Origin: Uranotaenia lowii
Taxonomy: Eukaryota > Arthropoda > Insecta > Diptera > Culicidae
Assembly: GCF_029784155.1 (NCBI RefSeq)
Contig: NC_073691.1
Location: forward strand, 58,266,217-58,330,216
Length of the DNA stretch: 64,000 bases
Direction of reading: 5' to 3'
The notes beneath the pieces are model-generated. The model ran no database searches. It had not been told where the DNA came from and saw only the letters and a program-made list of their open reading frames with translations. The translations under genes and the position numbers were made by a program. How positions within the stretch are numbered: position 1 is the stretch's first letter; every line of letters begins with the position of its first letter. Of this stretch, positions 13,901 to 26,167 are shown piece by piece.

Positions 13901-14062
13901 GAGTTTTCGAGTTATGCCAAATAAATTATGAAAAAAACTTGTTTGCTCTCCTACTCCGCCCCGAAAAAAGGAAGGGTCCAAAACAATTCGTACTCAATCA
14001 ACCTCTTTTATAAAAGATCGTCTCTTTTAATTGATAAGTGCTCGATCCTTCCTGTGAGTGGG

Positions 14063-14211
14063 AGGTGTCTCAAACCACAATAGGAACCTTCCCCGGCCTT
14101 CAATACCTCCACCTGCAATGTTTCACGCAAATCGGTTCAGTAGTTTCCGAGTCTATACTATAGACTCTATAGGGAACAGACAGAAAGACAGAAATCAATT
14201 TTTATATATAC
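14063..14211 (+). mobile_element. Possible 3' tail of an RTE-type non-LTR retrotransposon
   Basis: The run CAAATCGGTTCAGTAGTTTC, then a GAGTCTATA stretch, GAACAGACAGAAAGACAG and a final TATATATA, has the layout of RTE-type 3' ends in insects. No coding part precedes it, as expected for a strongly 5'-truncated insertion. The assignment rests on pattern resemblance only. Confidence 0.45.
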
Positions 14212-14283
14212 ACCCACAAATCAGACTCTTCTCCATTAAAGACCTTCCTTGAAGGTGGAATCATCGGTAAAAGATTCTATGCC

Positions 14284-14291
14284 GACCCGGC
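14284..14291. repeat. 8-bp target-site duplication, left copy
   Basis: GACCCGGC lies directly before the left end of the hAT-like element and again at 16472-16479 directly after its right end. Exact 8-bp duplications are the mark of hAT insertion. Confidence 0.85.
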
Positions 14292-16471
14292 CAGGGGCGG
14301 TCCTAGAGTCGGCTCTTGGGGGGGGGGGGGGGGGTGATTTTCCAATTTTCAAAAATTAGTCAATATAAATATTTATTGGAAGTATTTTACTTTTCACCGA
14401 TAAGCCCGATAAACAAATTAATAAACATAACTACTGGGCATTGAATTCTTCATTGGGGTATTTTACTGAATCGTGATTTGTAAATTTAGTATTATAATTT
14501 TCAAATTTGGAAACACAATATATGAAATCAACACTATAAATATAAATTAAGTAGAAAAAAACGATTATCAAAATCAGTTTCTAAATTCTGGAACCGAATT
14601 TTATTTGATTTGCTCTTGAATTTAAAGTTTTCATTCAAAATTTTCAATTTTAATTGTATTACAACAAATAAATTACAAAGGTGATTAATCCTTGTTCACC
14701 TTCACATAAATACCAATTTTTTAAATAATTTTGAATTATAAAGAAAATAATGAAATGAAGGGTTAATTTTGAATGTAAATACTCTTCTTTAGTGAACAGT
14801 CTCAATCATTTGCAATTGAAATAGCCAAGCTTTTAGATTAAGAATATCAAACCTTAAGCTAAATTTTAAATTAAAATTTCAATATTACTGTGTAGATGAG
14901 CTGAAAGCAGTATCGGTGACATAATTTTTGTAGATCTAGAAATCCAGGAGTGTTGGTTAAAAATCACTAAAAAAATCTTCTGACTGTTTTGCATGATAGA
15001 ATGCTTTGTTGGCGAGAAAATAGTGGAATGATAAGGGGATAGTTTTAATTCACAAGGGAAAAATTAAAACCGTGGCAAACTGATTTTGGAAGCTTTTTGC
15101 GTCTCAAACTCGATTTTTTGTCTGTTTTTTTCCCTTCTTATTTTCTGGCATTGAGTAATTTTAAAACTTAGCAGTTCGGAGTGAAAACGATCAATGATAA
15201 TTGATGAAATAACTAACCTGAACAACGAAAAATATGTTAAATCTTTTCATAATCCTTCATTCATTCAACGATGCAGGTCAGAGGGAAGAATGCTAAAAAG
15301 TAACAAATCCCTGGAAAAAACAATACAGATTTCGTCTAGATAATCTTCGTATTTTACAAAATGGGGAAAGATACTTACTTCTACCATTTTTTCTCATGGT
15401 TAATTACTAGCAGTCTTTATGATCATTAACTTAATAGATTTTTTTTCTATTTTTTTTTTTTGATAAACAGCTGATAGAAATACTTTTTTATTCCTTCTTG
15501 GCACTAAAAACTCATAGGAAACGCAAAAGTCATAAAACGTAATCTCTTTCTTCGATTTATTGTTGCTGAAATCTCTTGAGAGCATTTTTTTAAATTTAAA
15601 CTCTTACTATGAATATTTTATATTCGATTTCTGTTTGGCAGTACTTGTATTTTTTTCACAGTCATCCATAATATTAATGTTTGATATGATACATTTTAAA
15701 CAGAATTAAATAAAATCAGATCTAAAATTTAAATTTTTGTTTTTGAATTTCATAATATAGGTTATTAATTTTAAGTTTATAATTCATATTTGAATGGTGG
15801 ATTAATTGAAGGTGAAAAATTCTGGCGAAAGAGAATCTTTACTGTGATTCAGAACCTGATTTTTTATTTTGCAATTGAAGGCAATAAATGTATGATGAAA
15901 GCAAAACAAATATTTCAAGTATTTCAGTGTTATAACCATTATCACCCCCCTATATGACTTTTCCAAATTTTTCATTTCATTAAAATTCAAAACAAAATCA
16001 AGAATTCAGAAGCTCTGAATTTGAAGCAAATGCTAAAATTTGTTGCGATTTGCTCGTGTTAATTGAGGCAAATGAGGGAAATTAGTGACAATTTAAAAAA
16101 AAGTTGTCCTTACATTTTATTAATAGCAAATTCCAAATCAACACTCAACAACACACTTTTGTTGAGTAACTTATCAACAAAAGTTATTTTGTAGAATTCA
16201 GTCCAGGGAATCCTAAGTTACAGCTGCTTGAGTTTGGTAGACCGACTTTTTTTCAATATTGAGCCTTTTAAGTGATGAATTAACTTTTTTGTTGAATAAA
16301 CACCCCCACGGAGTGGAAAATTTTGAAAATTAAAAAGCACATCTACTGAGAAAAGTTCCAACTTTTTATAGAAATTCAAGCTTTTGCGGGTATTTTGCAA
16401 CGGATTTTTGCCGCTTGGGGGGGGGGGGGGGTGATCACCCCGATCACCCCCCCCCCATAGGACCGCGCCTG
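14292..16471. mobile_element. Non-autonomous hAT-like element with poly-G ends
   Basis: The left end reads CAGGGGCGGTCCTA; the right end reversed reads CAGGCGCGGTCCTA. Exact 8-bp duplications (GACCCGGC) flank it, so the ends are well fixed. Next to each end is a homopolymer: 17 G at 14318-14334, and 15 G at 16417-16431 followed by TGATCACCCC repeats and 10 C up to 16456. The 2.18-kb inside is AT-rich, with only short unrelated frames and no transposase, so mobility would need an enzyme in trans. Homopolymer lengths may be approximate in the assembly. Confidence 0.85.
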
Positions 16472-16479
16472 GACCCGGC
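16472..16479. repeat. 8-bp target-site duplication, right copy
   Basis: GACCCGGC, identical to 14284-14291. Confidence 0.85.
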
Positions 16480-16635
16480 ATTAACAAGCTCTTTAATAAC
16501 TGGCATTGTCTTCCCAGCGCAACCGCATTACATATGTTTGAAAGAAACCAAATAAAACATATCCCATATCCTATTACAAGACAATGCAGTATGGAAACAA
16601 TCAACCAGTAAGGTTATTGTCGAATGATGTACCGG

Positions 16636-17000
16636 GCGCTGTGTGTATGTAAACCGCCATTAGAAAAAAATTATTTGTTTCCAACCGACGGCAAAAAAAC
16701 CACCAGCCAAGATGAGCTGCGTGTGTAGGAGTAAACCGGCCGGCAAAAGAAAACAGTTTCTAGTTTCCCATCCCCTTCTCATCCAACCCTGTGCCAACCC
16801 TGTGCGGTTTTTTGGTAATCCGCAGTGGCAGAACGACTATGACAATAAACCATCGTTTACCAACCGACTCAGATGGTGCACTGGGTAAGATATCGGGCTG
16901 GCAAGCAAAGATGAGAATGTTGTAGTGAGTTCGTTTCTTACTATATATTTTTTTGAATGAATTATCCAGTAGAATGAAAATCCCAGTCTTCGAGTCTTTA
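16636..17000 (+). repeat. Composite dispersed repeat C with tRNA-like part, copy 1
   Basis: It has the same order of parts as 58341-58730 read on the minus strand. The first part (about 16640-16790) holds TGTAAACCG, CATTAGAAAAAA, GTTTCCAACC and AACAGTTTCT. The tRNA-like part (16864-16945) has an A-box-like GACTCAGATGGTGCACTGGG and a B-box-like GTGAGTTCGTTTC. The tail shares AATGAAAATCCCA. Box A and box B are spaced as in tRNA-derived SINEs, but the upstream part is unusual for a simple SINE. There is no open frame. Confidence 0.6.
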
Positions 17001-18523
17001 TGCCTGTAGTGCTTTTCCAGTCATATAATCTTTGATACAGTTTCATGTTTTTTTTTTATTTTTCGTTTAAAATCATTTTGAATAGTTGGAAATGATGTGT
17101 ACATCGAGAAAAAAAAATCTCAATAAAATACGAATTTTCGCTTATTCCATACATTAACTGTTGCAAATTTGTTACTTTATGAAACGAAGGGTTAAGCGCA
17201 TTTTCGACACAGAGATTTGCTAAATATTCATTGGATTTTTGCAACTTCTTCAATGGGTGTTATGGGCTTCATCAGACTCATCCTCATCAGCACTTCAATC
17301 AAATATCCTTAAACATTTTTTATTATTTCATTAATAGCCTCCCGGAGATCGAAGCTTGCCGGCCCATCATCTAACCTCCGAACTTTATCGAACCCAGAAG
17401 TTCTGAATGAACTTTGATTGATTTCAGGTACAGGTACAACTGATTACTCTGAAGGTTTCTACACATATGGTACCTATCTAATTCCAAGCTGCAATCGATC
17501 GCTCGAAACTGGCATTTGAAAACAACGCGAAACGGCCTTTCTAACAAAGCAATTATTCACGCCGTCAGGCATTAAATAAACCGATGAACGTTTCGAATGC
17601 CGTGCGATACCCCAGCGAGCATCAGGTTTGACATTAGCCAGCCAGGAGAATACCGACTTCTAGTCGTTCTAGTTGCCCGAATGCGTGGGAGTTGGCAGCA
17701 GCTCTCGTCGAGCCCCATCAGCAATACACTGCTCCAGCATCCATCATCTCTTCGAATCCGGGGTATAGAATCGGGTCTAGAAGAGTGTGCCATTTGAATA
17801 TATTTTAATTATCAGGATGTTAACAGCCGCGAGGCGCTCCAATAATGTTCGACCGGAGAGAAGTGAGTGGAGTCGGAGCCTAACTAAATGGAATCATCGA
17901 CACCATCCATCGGCGTACGACATCGGTAGGCAGGCAAACGGATCTGGCCCCTCAAACCATTAGGCGACATTTGATGTGCCATATATCAAATACCGGCAAC
18001 GGCAGCAGCAGAGCCACACGGCCAAATGGTGTGCAACTTTGGATGCAAAACAAGGGAGGGCAAAAAAAAACGGGCCCCGTTGAAGTGAGAGAGCAAAAAA
18101 AAAACGGTCATGCTGATAATGATTTTATGTTACCGGATAACATGTTTAGCTTGGGTAAAAAAACTGAAAAGCACAATATTTTCTAAACACTCGTCGTCGT
18201 ATGGAAGCAAAAAGTCTACTCAATTGTTAGATTTTTTTAATTTCATCTTCATACTATGAGTATGGAAACGTTTTACATTTGCTACGAGAAATTAATATTG
18301 CTAGGAGAATAATTTTACATTGCTACGAGAAATTAGTTCTAGAGCATGGTTGCCCAACGTTTTCAATAGACGGGCCAAATTATAGAAATGAGATTTACAA
18401 CAAAATTTTCTTGAGTTTTCAGAGGAAATAAAAATAACTGGTTTTGAAAGAGCTAGAACTAGGAATAACTTTATGCAGTATATATTGTCTTATTAATAAT
18501 GAAGCTGCGCCATCTGATCCTTA
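17001..18523. other. No gene seen
   Basis: Mixed sequence with a GC-richer stretch at about 17560-18060 holding short overlapping frames on both strands. None is recognisable. Near 18350 a GGTTGCCCAACG...GGGCCAAAT phrase hints at an old element end, but no partner is visible. Confidence 0.4.
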
Positions 18524-18826
18524 AGAGCAAGTTCACTGGTGTTGGGAAAAAGTGGTAGAAAGTTTGACACTTACGGCACATTTTGAAAATGTTTCTATGC
18601 AAAAACATTTTCAAGATCTGTGGACTGCTAGTTTTTTTACAACACGTGTTGTATTTTTGCATGCTGTGATGCAAAAATAGCAATATTTCTATCACATACG
18701 GCTGAAATAGAAACAGTGTTGTAAAAAAATACAACGCCCCAAGATCTTGAAAACATTTTTGCATGGTGAAATTTTCAAAATGCCAAAATTTCTACCACTT
18801 TTTCCCAACACCAGTGAACTTGCTCT
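18524..18826. mobile_element. Foldback MITE with long arms
   Basis: The 303-bp element begins AGAGCAAGTTCACTGGTG and ends with the exact reverse complement. About 37 bases at each end pair without mismatch, and pairing continues with mismatches almost to the centre (for example AAACATTTT...CAAGATCT against its complement near 18740). TA lies at 18522-18523, while the right flank reads AA, so the target duplication is decayed or differs. The transcript would fold into one long hairpin. There is no coding capacity. Confidence 0.85.
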
Positions 18827-19572
18827 AAGAAAAAAAACATATATGTATCAAGGTGCGTATATATTCAGGAGGTGTTCCCGAATAACGAATTCCCGATTCA
18901 GCCATTTTGGCTATGTAGGCTATGCAACTATACGGAACTCATGAAGTTTGTTTACCAACAAACCACAGAAAAGCTGAGCAAAAAATAAACAAACTCATTG
19001 AGAGCCCCGCTCACTCCTCGCCTACTTACTGTGAAAGTCGGAGAACCTAGTGTATCTAAGAACCTTGATATGTATAGCAAAATAGCAACCCTGCGGTCAG
19101 ATCTGTCAGATGCAAGCAACACTGTGACTTTTGTTCCAAATCTATTTCATTTGTAATATTTCATAAGGGCGGAACTGCCAAATGTAAACAAATCGAGTTA
19201 ACGGTTATTCTGGATGTACACGGATGGACATAAGTATTCGACATATTTACTGTTCTGTTAAAGTTTTTGTTGCTTTATCAAATTCCCTCCTAGTTATGGA
19301 AAAGTTGCTGCGTAGAATAAATTTCATGTTCTTAGATAGAGAACATTTCACAGAATCTGACAAATGAAGAAATTGATATTTGTTTCAGCCTAATTTAAAA
19401 TTGAGCATCAATTTTGGTTTAATCCTTTGATACGATTTGAGCGCTGCTGATGTAATTCGATGAAAAATTTAAATTTCAAGTAATTTTATATCACTTTTCT
19501 TTTATTTGTTTTTGAATGATGTCACGGTTTTTTTTCCTTTTTTTTAATAAAATTGGCCAGAAAGTACGGTAG
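18827..19572. other. No gene seen
   Basis: AT-rich sequence with no recognisable frame, repeat end or RNA gene. Confidence 0.4.
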
Positions 19573-20045
19573 CTTAAGGTTTAGGGATCATCGTTTCTCT
19601 TAACAACTATTTTGAGTGTTGTCGCAGAATCCCCAAACCAGAGTTTTCGTCAACATCAACGACGGCGACATTCACTGACGACTGCTTGACACCTGTTTCG
19701 ACATGTTTTGTCCCAGGTTTCAGTGGAATTCATTCTCTTCTGATAAACACCCCAAAAGCGACATGTGATCTTGAAAATTACCCGATCTTTCAATGGAGCG
19801 TGCTGAAATTTATGAGAACTCTTGAAATTTTGGATAGACGAGAGACCTATACTTGAAGAAGATCTTATGCATTAAACATCTGGTTGAAAATAATCTACTC
19901 AAAAACATGGATGAATTTAGATGGAAGAAATAGAAGGAAATTAATATAATCACTTTTGATTTTTCCCTTAAAATTCGATAGAATCTTCGACCAAATATTG
20001 GTTTCACCGAATAGATGAAATGGTAAATATTCGGTATTCGGTCAT
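19573..20045 (+). repeat. Dispersed repeat family A, copy 2
   Basis: Diverged copy of 915-1665 in the same orientation; the clearest match is 19687-20045. It lacks the insert present in copy 1 and stops about 15 bases before the left end of the TIR element at 20060. Confidence 0.7.
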
Positions 20046-20059
20046 TAGCAGAATAGGTA

Positions 20060-21064
20060 CACGCAGCGAAAAGATTTTTTATTTCAAAGGAAAGTGCCGC
20101 GAAAACAAAGGAAAATTTCCTTTGATTTTGGGATAAATAAAAATTTCTTTGTTTCAAATGCATTTTCGTTAGTTTCAAAGAATTTTTCTTTTGAAAAATC
20201 TTTGATTTAAAAGATTGATACTTTGATACAAAAAACAGATTCTTTTGATTCAAAGTTGCTTTCTTTTGCCACAAGCTAATTTAATTTAGATTTAAAAGCA
20301 TTTATTCATTGAACCATTTTCTATATATTCCAATTGGAAGAATTATTTTCTGTTGTTTTGAAATTCCTATTACGAATTTGAAATAATAAAAAGAAAGGAT
20401 TTTAAATTTAAAATTTATTTTCATTCACAAATGAATGAAACACTGGGTCACACACTGGTTCACTTTAATCGAATCATCCGGATTAAATTTTCGTGGACCT
20501 GATCGCTGGATTGGAGCGGTGTCACCTCGGTTGAGGTATCCAGGGACTTGGAAAACCATCTATCGACCGTGGTCCTGTAAAATTTCAAGCACTTATTGAA
20601 AATCTTCAATATTCATTCTTTAATTAGCATAAACTTACCATACTTTATCCTGAATCCTCCTAACTAAGCTAACTCTGATCCACATTTTCACACGACCAGC
20701 CAAACCGATTTTTCGTTTTAAATTCTTCTTGCTCAATGCAAAAAACCTTCTAAGTTTGAAGTTTTTATTTTAAGAAATTATTCCTTTGCATTGAATACAT
20801 TTTTCTTTGGTTAAAAGAAAACTTACTTTGTTTCCAAATAAATATGCAATTGAACAAATGTCTTTTGAATCAAAGAATTTGTTTAAAATCAAAGTCCAAA
20901 ATTATTCGATTCAAAAAATTAATTCTTTCTTTCAAAAAGTAATTATTTGAAACAAAACCATAAGTCATTGATCCAAAGAAAACAGGAGATTGAATCGAAA
21001 AAAATGAATTTTTTGAATCAAAGTCAGTTTTGTTTTGTTTCAAAATCCAAGTTTTCTCTGCGTG
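20060..21064 (-). mobile_element. Intron-bearing TIR element, copy A
   Basis: The left end reads CACGCAGCGAAAAG and the right end reversed reads CACGCAGAGAAAAC. TA flanks both sides (20058-20059 and 21065-21066). The outer arms are rich in TTTCAAAG-type words. The core, read on the minus strand, holds an exon-like block with GAGGATTCAGGA, a GT-AG intron (20575-20638), a second exon-like block and AATAAA (20414-20419 reversed). Copy B at 61282-62315 matches over the whole length, including both splice sites and the poly(A) signal. There is no transposase. The minus strand is given because the core reads that way. Whether it is transcribed is not shown by the sequence. Confidence 0.8.
20575..20638 (-). 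other. Predicted 64-nt GT-AG intron inside TIR element copy A
   Basis: On the minus strand the donor is ATG|GTAAGT at 20639/20638 and the acceptor is TTTTACAG|GACCACGG ending at 20575. Both sites and parts of the interior are conserved in copy B (61806-61877). Reading on from the shared exon end meets a stop after five codons, so the unit looks non-coding. Confidence 0.5.
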
Positions 21065-23559
21065 TACCACTAAATATTTGGTGCATCTGTCATTTTTTCA
21101 AATAAATTTGATTTGATTTTCCGAAACTTCAAACGTGGTTTTCTCGTTTCGAGATAACTGCTAGTTTCGCCCTTTTTAATTTTAACAACACGATATCTGT
21201 TCCAATAATTCATGAACAAACGAAACGATACCTCTTTACAGTAGGCTCTATAATTTATATTAAAATCATCTCTATGGTTTCATTACTAATTGTTTATCTC
21301 TGATGTGTTTGTTGTTATTCGTCTCATCGATTGCTACGATGGGAAAAAACTTTCACTGGATTATTTTGGATTCTGTAATAAAGTTATTTTTACAATTTTT
21401 TACATTTTTCGGTGTCGCAAAAAACTTTACCCAGTATGACGAATTGACTTAGATATCACCTAACGAGCCTATAAGGGTATATACGGACGATAGTATTGGC
21501 GAAAAATTGGCCTCAGCCACAACCTCAAATTTCGATTTGCTGACGGCCTGCTAGGTGCGTTACTATAATCAATATTTGCTTGTTTTAAACTAATTAAGTT
21601 TCTGAATAGATTAAATTTTTGAACTATCAACAGCTTAACGTTTGAATTCATTACGGGGAGTCCCTGAATAGTTGTTTTTCCTAATGAATTTCAAGGGAAT
21701 TCTGAAATATATTTTCATGAAGCAGTACATGAGATGTATATCAAAAAAGAGGTGTTTCTAACTTCGGATGCAAAATCATTCACTGTTACAAAAGAAGTAA
21801 ATTAATGAAACCCCCTTCTATGTTGGTTTTGAAAATTATCGCCTACATGCTCTGATTGTTTAAAACATATCCACATAATTCGCTAAATCGGTTAATTTTG
21901 CAATACAGACAGTTGTTGTTTCGTTCAGATAAATGATGCATTTAATTTCACATTTGAATAGAAATATACGAGAAAGTTGCAAATTCTCAGTACCCATAAA
22001 AAGGTGTTTCAATAACAATGCAATTAAAAAAATCGAATCATTTTCCAAATATCAATACACTTGGCCTCCCTGAACACCCAAAAAAATCAAAACACGAACA
22101 TCTGTGTATCGCTTTTGCACAGGGCGAATTTGTCAATATTAGTACCGGAAAATCGCATTTTTCGTGCGCCCTTCTCAAAAATCGATTATGTTCTCCCATG
22201 GTTTGAGGTTAGGACTGAGGCCTCCTTCTAAGGTGTTGTTCGTGTAGAACTGTCAATATATCCTAATAGTAAAAAAAGAAAAGAAGTATCACGATTGGAA
22301 TTTTTGATTTTCTGTCAGTGTCAATCCAATCGAGCAGAACCAACCAATCTTGAAGGCAGCCCTACGAATCCTACAGCAGGGTTGCTAGCTCATTTTTTAA
22401 GGGATCAGATGGCGCCTCTTTGTTAACTATAGTCTCTTTAATATCACCTACACACTTTGTTTTGCTTTATTTATCCTATACCAACACTGTTGGTGTAAAA
22501 ATATTTTTCGGACAATCACCAATTTTATGTAAATATTTTTATAATTCAGTTACCAGTCTGGGCTAAAATGCATCGAAATGAAAATCAAAGATTCACCTTT
22601 TAAAACTCGTTCTATATTGATTTGCTTCACGCGTTTCATCATTTTGACAATAAAAATGTAAAATTCAGTTTGAACAAAACCAAAAATTACTGCAATTGGT
22701 GCTTTATGCGTCATGACATCACAAATATATCAACAACTTTAAATTTTCAAACGTTTTCTTATGCTTTTTTATTAAAAACAAAGTTTGTTGCAACTTACCC
22801 CTTCTTCTTTGTATTTAGGATAGAAATCGCATGTTTTTGTGAATTTAATAATAACTGGTAACCATTAACTACGTCAATTAAATGTACTCTCAACCTTAAA
22901 ACTATTGATGTACAAGCGGTATGATTATCTCCAGACATCGAGTTTTTAGACGTGATTGAAGTTGAAAAGTGATGCCCCAATTGATGGTATTTCGAAAAGA
23001 CATTTAACATGTGCGATCTAATGCAATTGCAAACATAAGATTATTCTGGGATTGATACCTAATTGTTTTCGACGAAGAGTGCATATTTAAATAAGAAAGC
23101 TGTCCAATTACAAAAGGAAATCCAATTTGGCAAATAGTTATCCGGACAAAATTGATTATTTTGTTTCAAACGCAATACATAAGTTTATACTAAGTTTTTT
23201 TTAATCATTTCAAATAGTTTCTTATCAATGGATAAATATCAAATATTGTTGTAGAAAAATGGACATTAAAAATATTCCACGATCATTGAATGTTTCAAAT
23301 GCATCGCTTCTTGCTTAAAAAAATTCAAGTACACCGTCTTCCGCTGAAAACTATGTATTTCAAATTAAAAAAAAAACACCTACAGTTACCCAACTGATAA
23401 TTTTTAGCACAGGTTCGAGTAAAACCAATAATCAAATCTGAAAATCCCAACTCGTCACTATCAATGTAGTTTTGGTAGTTTCAATTTTCTTCATTGAACT
23501 TCCAATTGTTAGTAAAATTTCAATCAATCTATTTTTTTTTTCAAAAATTCACAGAACCA
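21065..23559. other. No gene seen; AT-rich
   Basis: Long AT-rich stretch with only short open frames. I find no recognised protein, inverted-repeat element or RNA gene. Confidence 0.45.
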
Positions 23560-25140
23560 TTTTGTTGTGAATGGAACCTTCAGCTGAGATTCCATCGATG
23601 CCAAACGTTCGCATCTTCCAACAAACCGTTCTGCCTTGCCACTTGAACGTTAATTGTTCTCTAATCAACACATTGTAAACTCATCATCAGTAGTGTCATC
23701 ATCGTTGAGGTTGGGACAGATCCGTATCGATGAAATTTAGAAGAACCGCCGCCAACTGGGGTTGACCGTCCATATCGGTGGACCAACAATGGACGGCTTA
23801 TTCTCGCTGGTCGTGGTTCCACAAAAACGCCTGCAACTATGCATTCCTGCTCTTAGAGCAGCTCTTGGCGCGGGAAACAACGAAAGAGCATCCCATTCTG
23901 TCATTATTTCCGCTAATTTCCTGCCTTTCAAATCTGGAACGTTTGCCGTATGCATGTGAACTTGGAAGGTAGCCGGTACTAATGTTGGGCCGAACGGCAC
24001 TGCTGTAAATTCGTTTTGATTTTTCTTTCCTAAGTTTTTCTTTTCGACAGTAAACTGTTTCATTGATTAGGATTATTTTGGGAAAAAAATCGTACAAAAA
24101 TACAAGAATAAGCGCAATTGCTTCAGATCACCCAAGCCATCATTCCATGGTTTCGTAATATTTTTTCCGCTCGGTAGAACCTTTTCCATGCTTCTCGCAG
24201 CAACATCTATTCCTTTGCCAAGAGAGAATACACCTCGGACTTGCTTTTTGTTAGACAAATTTTCACTTCGCTGCTGTTGCTGCTGGTGGAATGATGAATG
24301 CATGCATATCGACGATCCTTGCACTTGGTTCAGGCCTTCAGCCTACATTCAGGATGAACGAACAAGTTGCCCTCAAACTTCGTTCAGTATCCACTGCACT
24401 AATGGAGGCGTCGAAACGATTAGAGGTTCACCAGAACGATTTCTCGGTTGTCCTTCTAAAGTCTCCTCCCCCGCTCTTCTGTATTTGACCAAACCGAGGA
24501 CTTCCATATGTGTTTAGAAACCTCTAACCAATTCACACACACAAGAAACATCCGGCGTCATCATCTGTCTTTTGGTGGGCAGGTCCTTTCGGAAAATCGT
24601 TTACAAAAACCTAACACCGCTGGCCGGCCGGCCGCTAGACTGAAAATCTTTCTCTTGGTCACATTTTGGGAACACCGCAAATGGCCCTCTCGCATTGCTT
24701 GCTTTTTGGAAGCAACAGAGAATGCCATATCGGTGGACAACATCGTCCAGATGGAACCGTCCGGGAAAATAATCATCCAAGAATGGGAAGCAAAATCATC
24801 TTCCTCCCAGGAGTCAGCGGACTGGGAAAAATTGTTTTGTGTAACGTTTAATAAATCTTGTTGTGTTGCGGAACGGACGGACACAAGTCGTCGTCATTGT
24901 TTTTCCCCCAAATAAGCCGCATCGTGCTCGGCCAAACGGATGCGGCTCATATGGCTCTGTTTCCAGTGCTTCCTTGGTGAACAAATTAAGCTGGCAAGTT
25001 TGATTTCCGACCATGGAATTTTGGGTTCTCATTTTCTGGAAGTGATTTGTCCCGTTTGGAGGACAACAGCAGTCGAATTTAGAAACGCGTTAGTCTTTCG
25101 GGAAGTGGATGTGCATTTTGGATTAATACACAACTAAATT
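23560..25140. other. GC-richer block with overlapping unrecognised frames
   Basis: Base composition rises here and open frames of 60-135 codons overlap on both strands; the longest is 24508-24915 (+). None matches a family I know. Frames open on both strands over the same bases usually reflect composition rather than coding. The block could be conserved regulatory DNA, an untranslated exon or a long non-coding RNA. Confidence 0.3.
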
Positions 25141-26167
25141 TTTTTTTCGAGGAATGTGAGTCTTAAGCTAGTCTATAGAAAAGGGAAATTGAAACATCGT
25201 AAACCGCCCAAAGACCGAACGAGGAAAAATATCGCTAGAATCAGCACCACCACATTGTGCTGAACAAGTTAGCTTTCAAAAATTGTTATATAATTAATTA
25301 AAAAGTTTACATTTCATCTCTTTGGTTTCAGGTGAAATCCAGTGTAAATGTTGTGAATATATGAAAGTGTTTTAAAATAACTTATAATAAAGTAATGAAT
25401 TATTAAAGAAAATAAATATAGTTAAGGTTTCATTAATTTAAATATCTGAAATCCATATCATGTTCGAGCGGAAGCCATTCCGAGCCTACAGGACTACCTA
25501 AAAACTATCTGCAACTCACGGGAGAAATCCGGTAGGAGCCTACAGGTGCATTTGACAATTGATTCCCTTAACTGTTTCACTGTTCTGAGGTCGTCCGGTA
25601 ACTTCAGCTGTTGAAAATACATGATGATATCGTCCCGACCACAGGAGAAAAGATTAAGTGTGTAGGTTACTAGTTGCATTTTTTTGTCCTTTCAAGCATC
25701 GCCATAGCCCATAAGAACAAGTCATTTTAGGGTTAAACCCCTAAGTGAAATCCAAATTTTCTGTTTTTCCATGTTTACATTTGGGATTTTTGAACGCGAT
25801 ATGATTTCAGATTCGACATTCACATTCAATATTTTTAACAAAATTTTCAAATCTGAATTCCAAATTAACACTCTGAAAATGAGATTACAAAAATTTTTCT
25901 CTGATTTTTTAACTGTCAAATTTTTATCAAGAATTTCGGACTCTAAGAGCCACAATCTGCGAAACTTTAATATTTGTTCAAATGACGCAAAAAAGTAAAC
26001 TAGCTTTCTAATTCGAATAGGCTAAATTTGTTCATAAAGCAATGCATCACCTCCTATTGCAGTGGGTTGGGGTTTGATAAAATTTTGCCACTGCATTCAT
26101 TCTCAAGTAGCTAGATGAATTTTTCGAACTGTCAAATTGATAGTGCAAGTGCAATGCAAATCCAATT
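25141..26167. other. No gene seen; upstream of the small two-exon gene
   Basis: AT-rich sequence. Just before the gene, an ACTGTCAAATTGA stretch at about 26129 could be near a transcription start, but no core promoter is clear. An upstream ATG at 26114 opens a short frame that overlaps the gene's start in another frame. Confidence 0.35.

Noticed and set aside
18340..18420. Old hAT terminus (GGTTGCCCAACG...GGGCCAAAT)
   Set aside because: No matching opposite end or 8-bp duplication.
24508..24915. 135-codon plus-strand frame
   Set aside because: Overlaps a 107-codon frame on the other strand; neither is recognisable.
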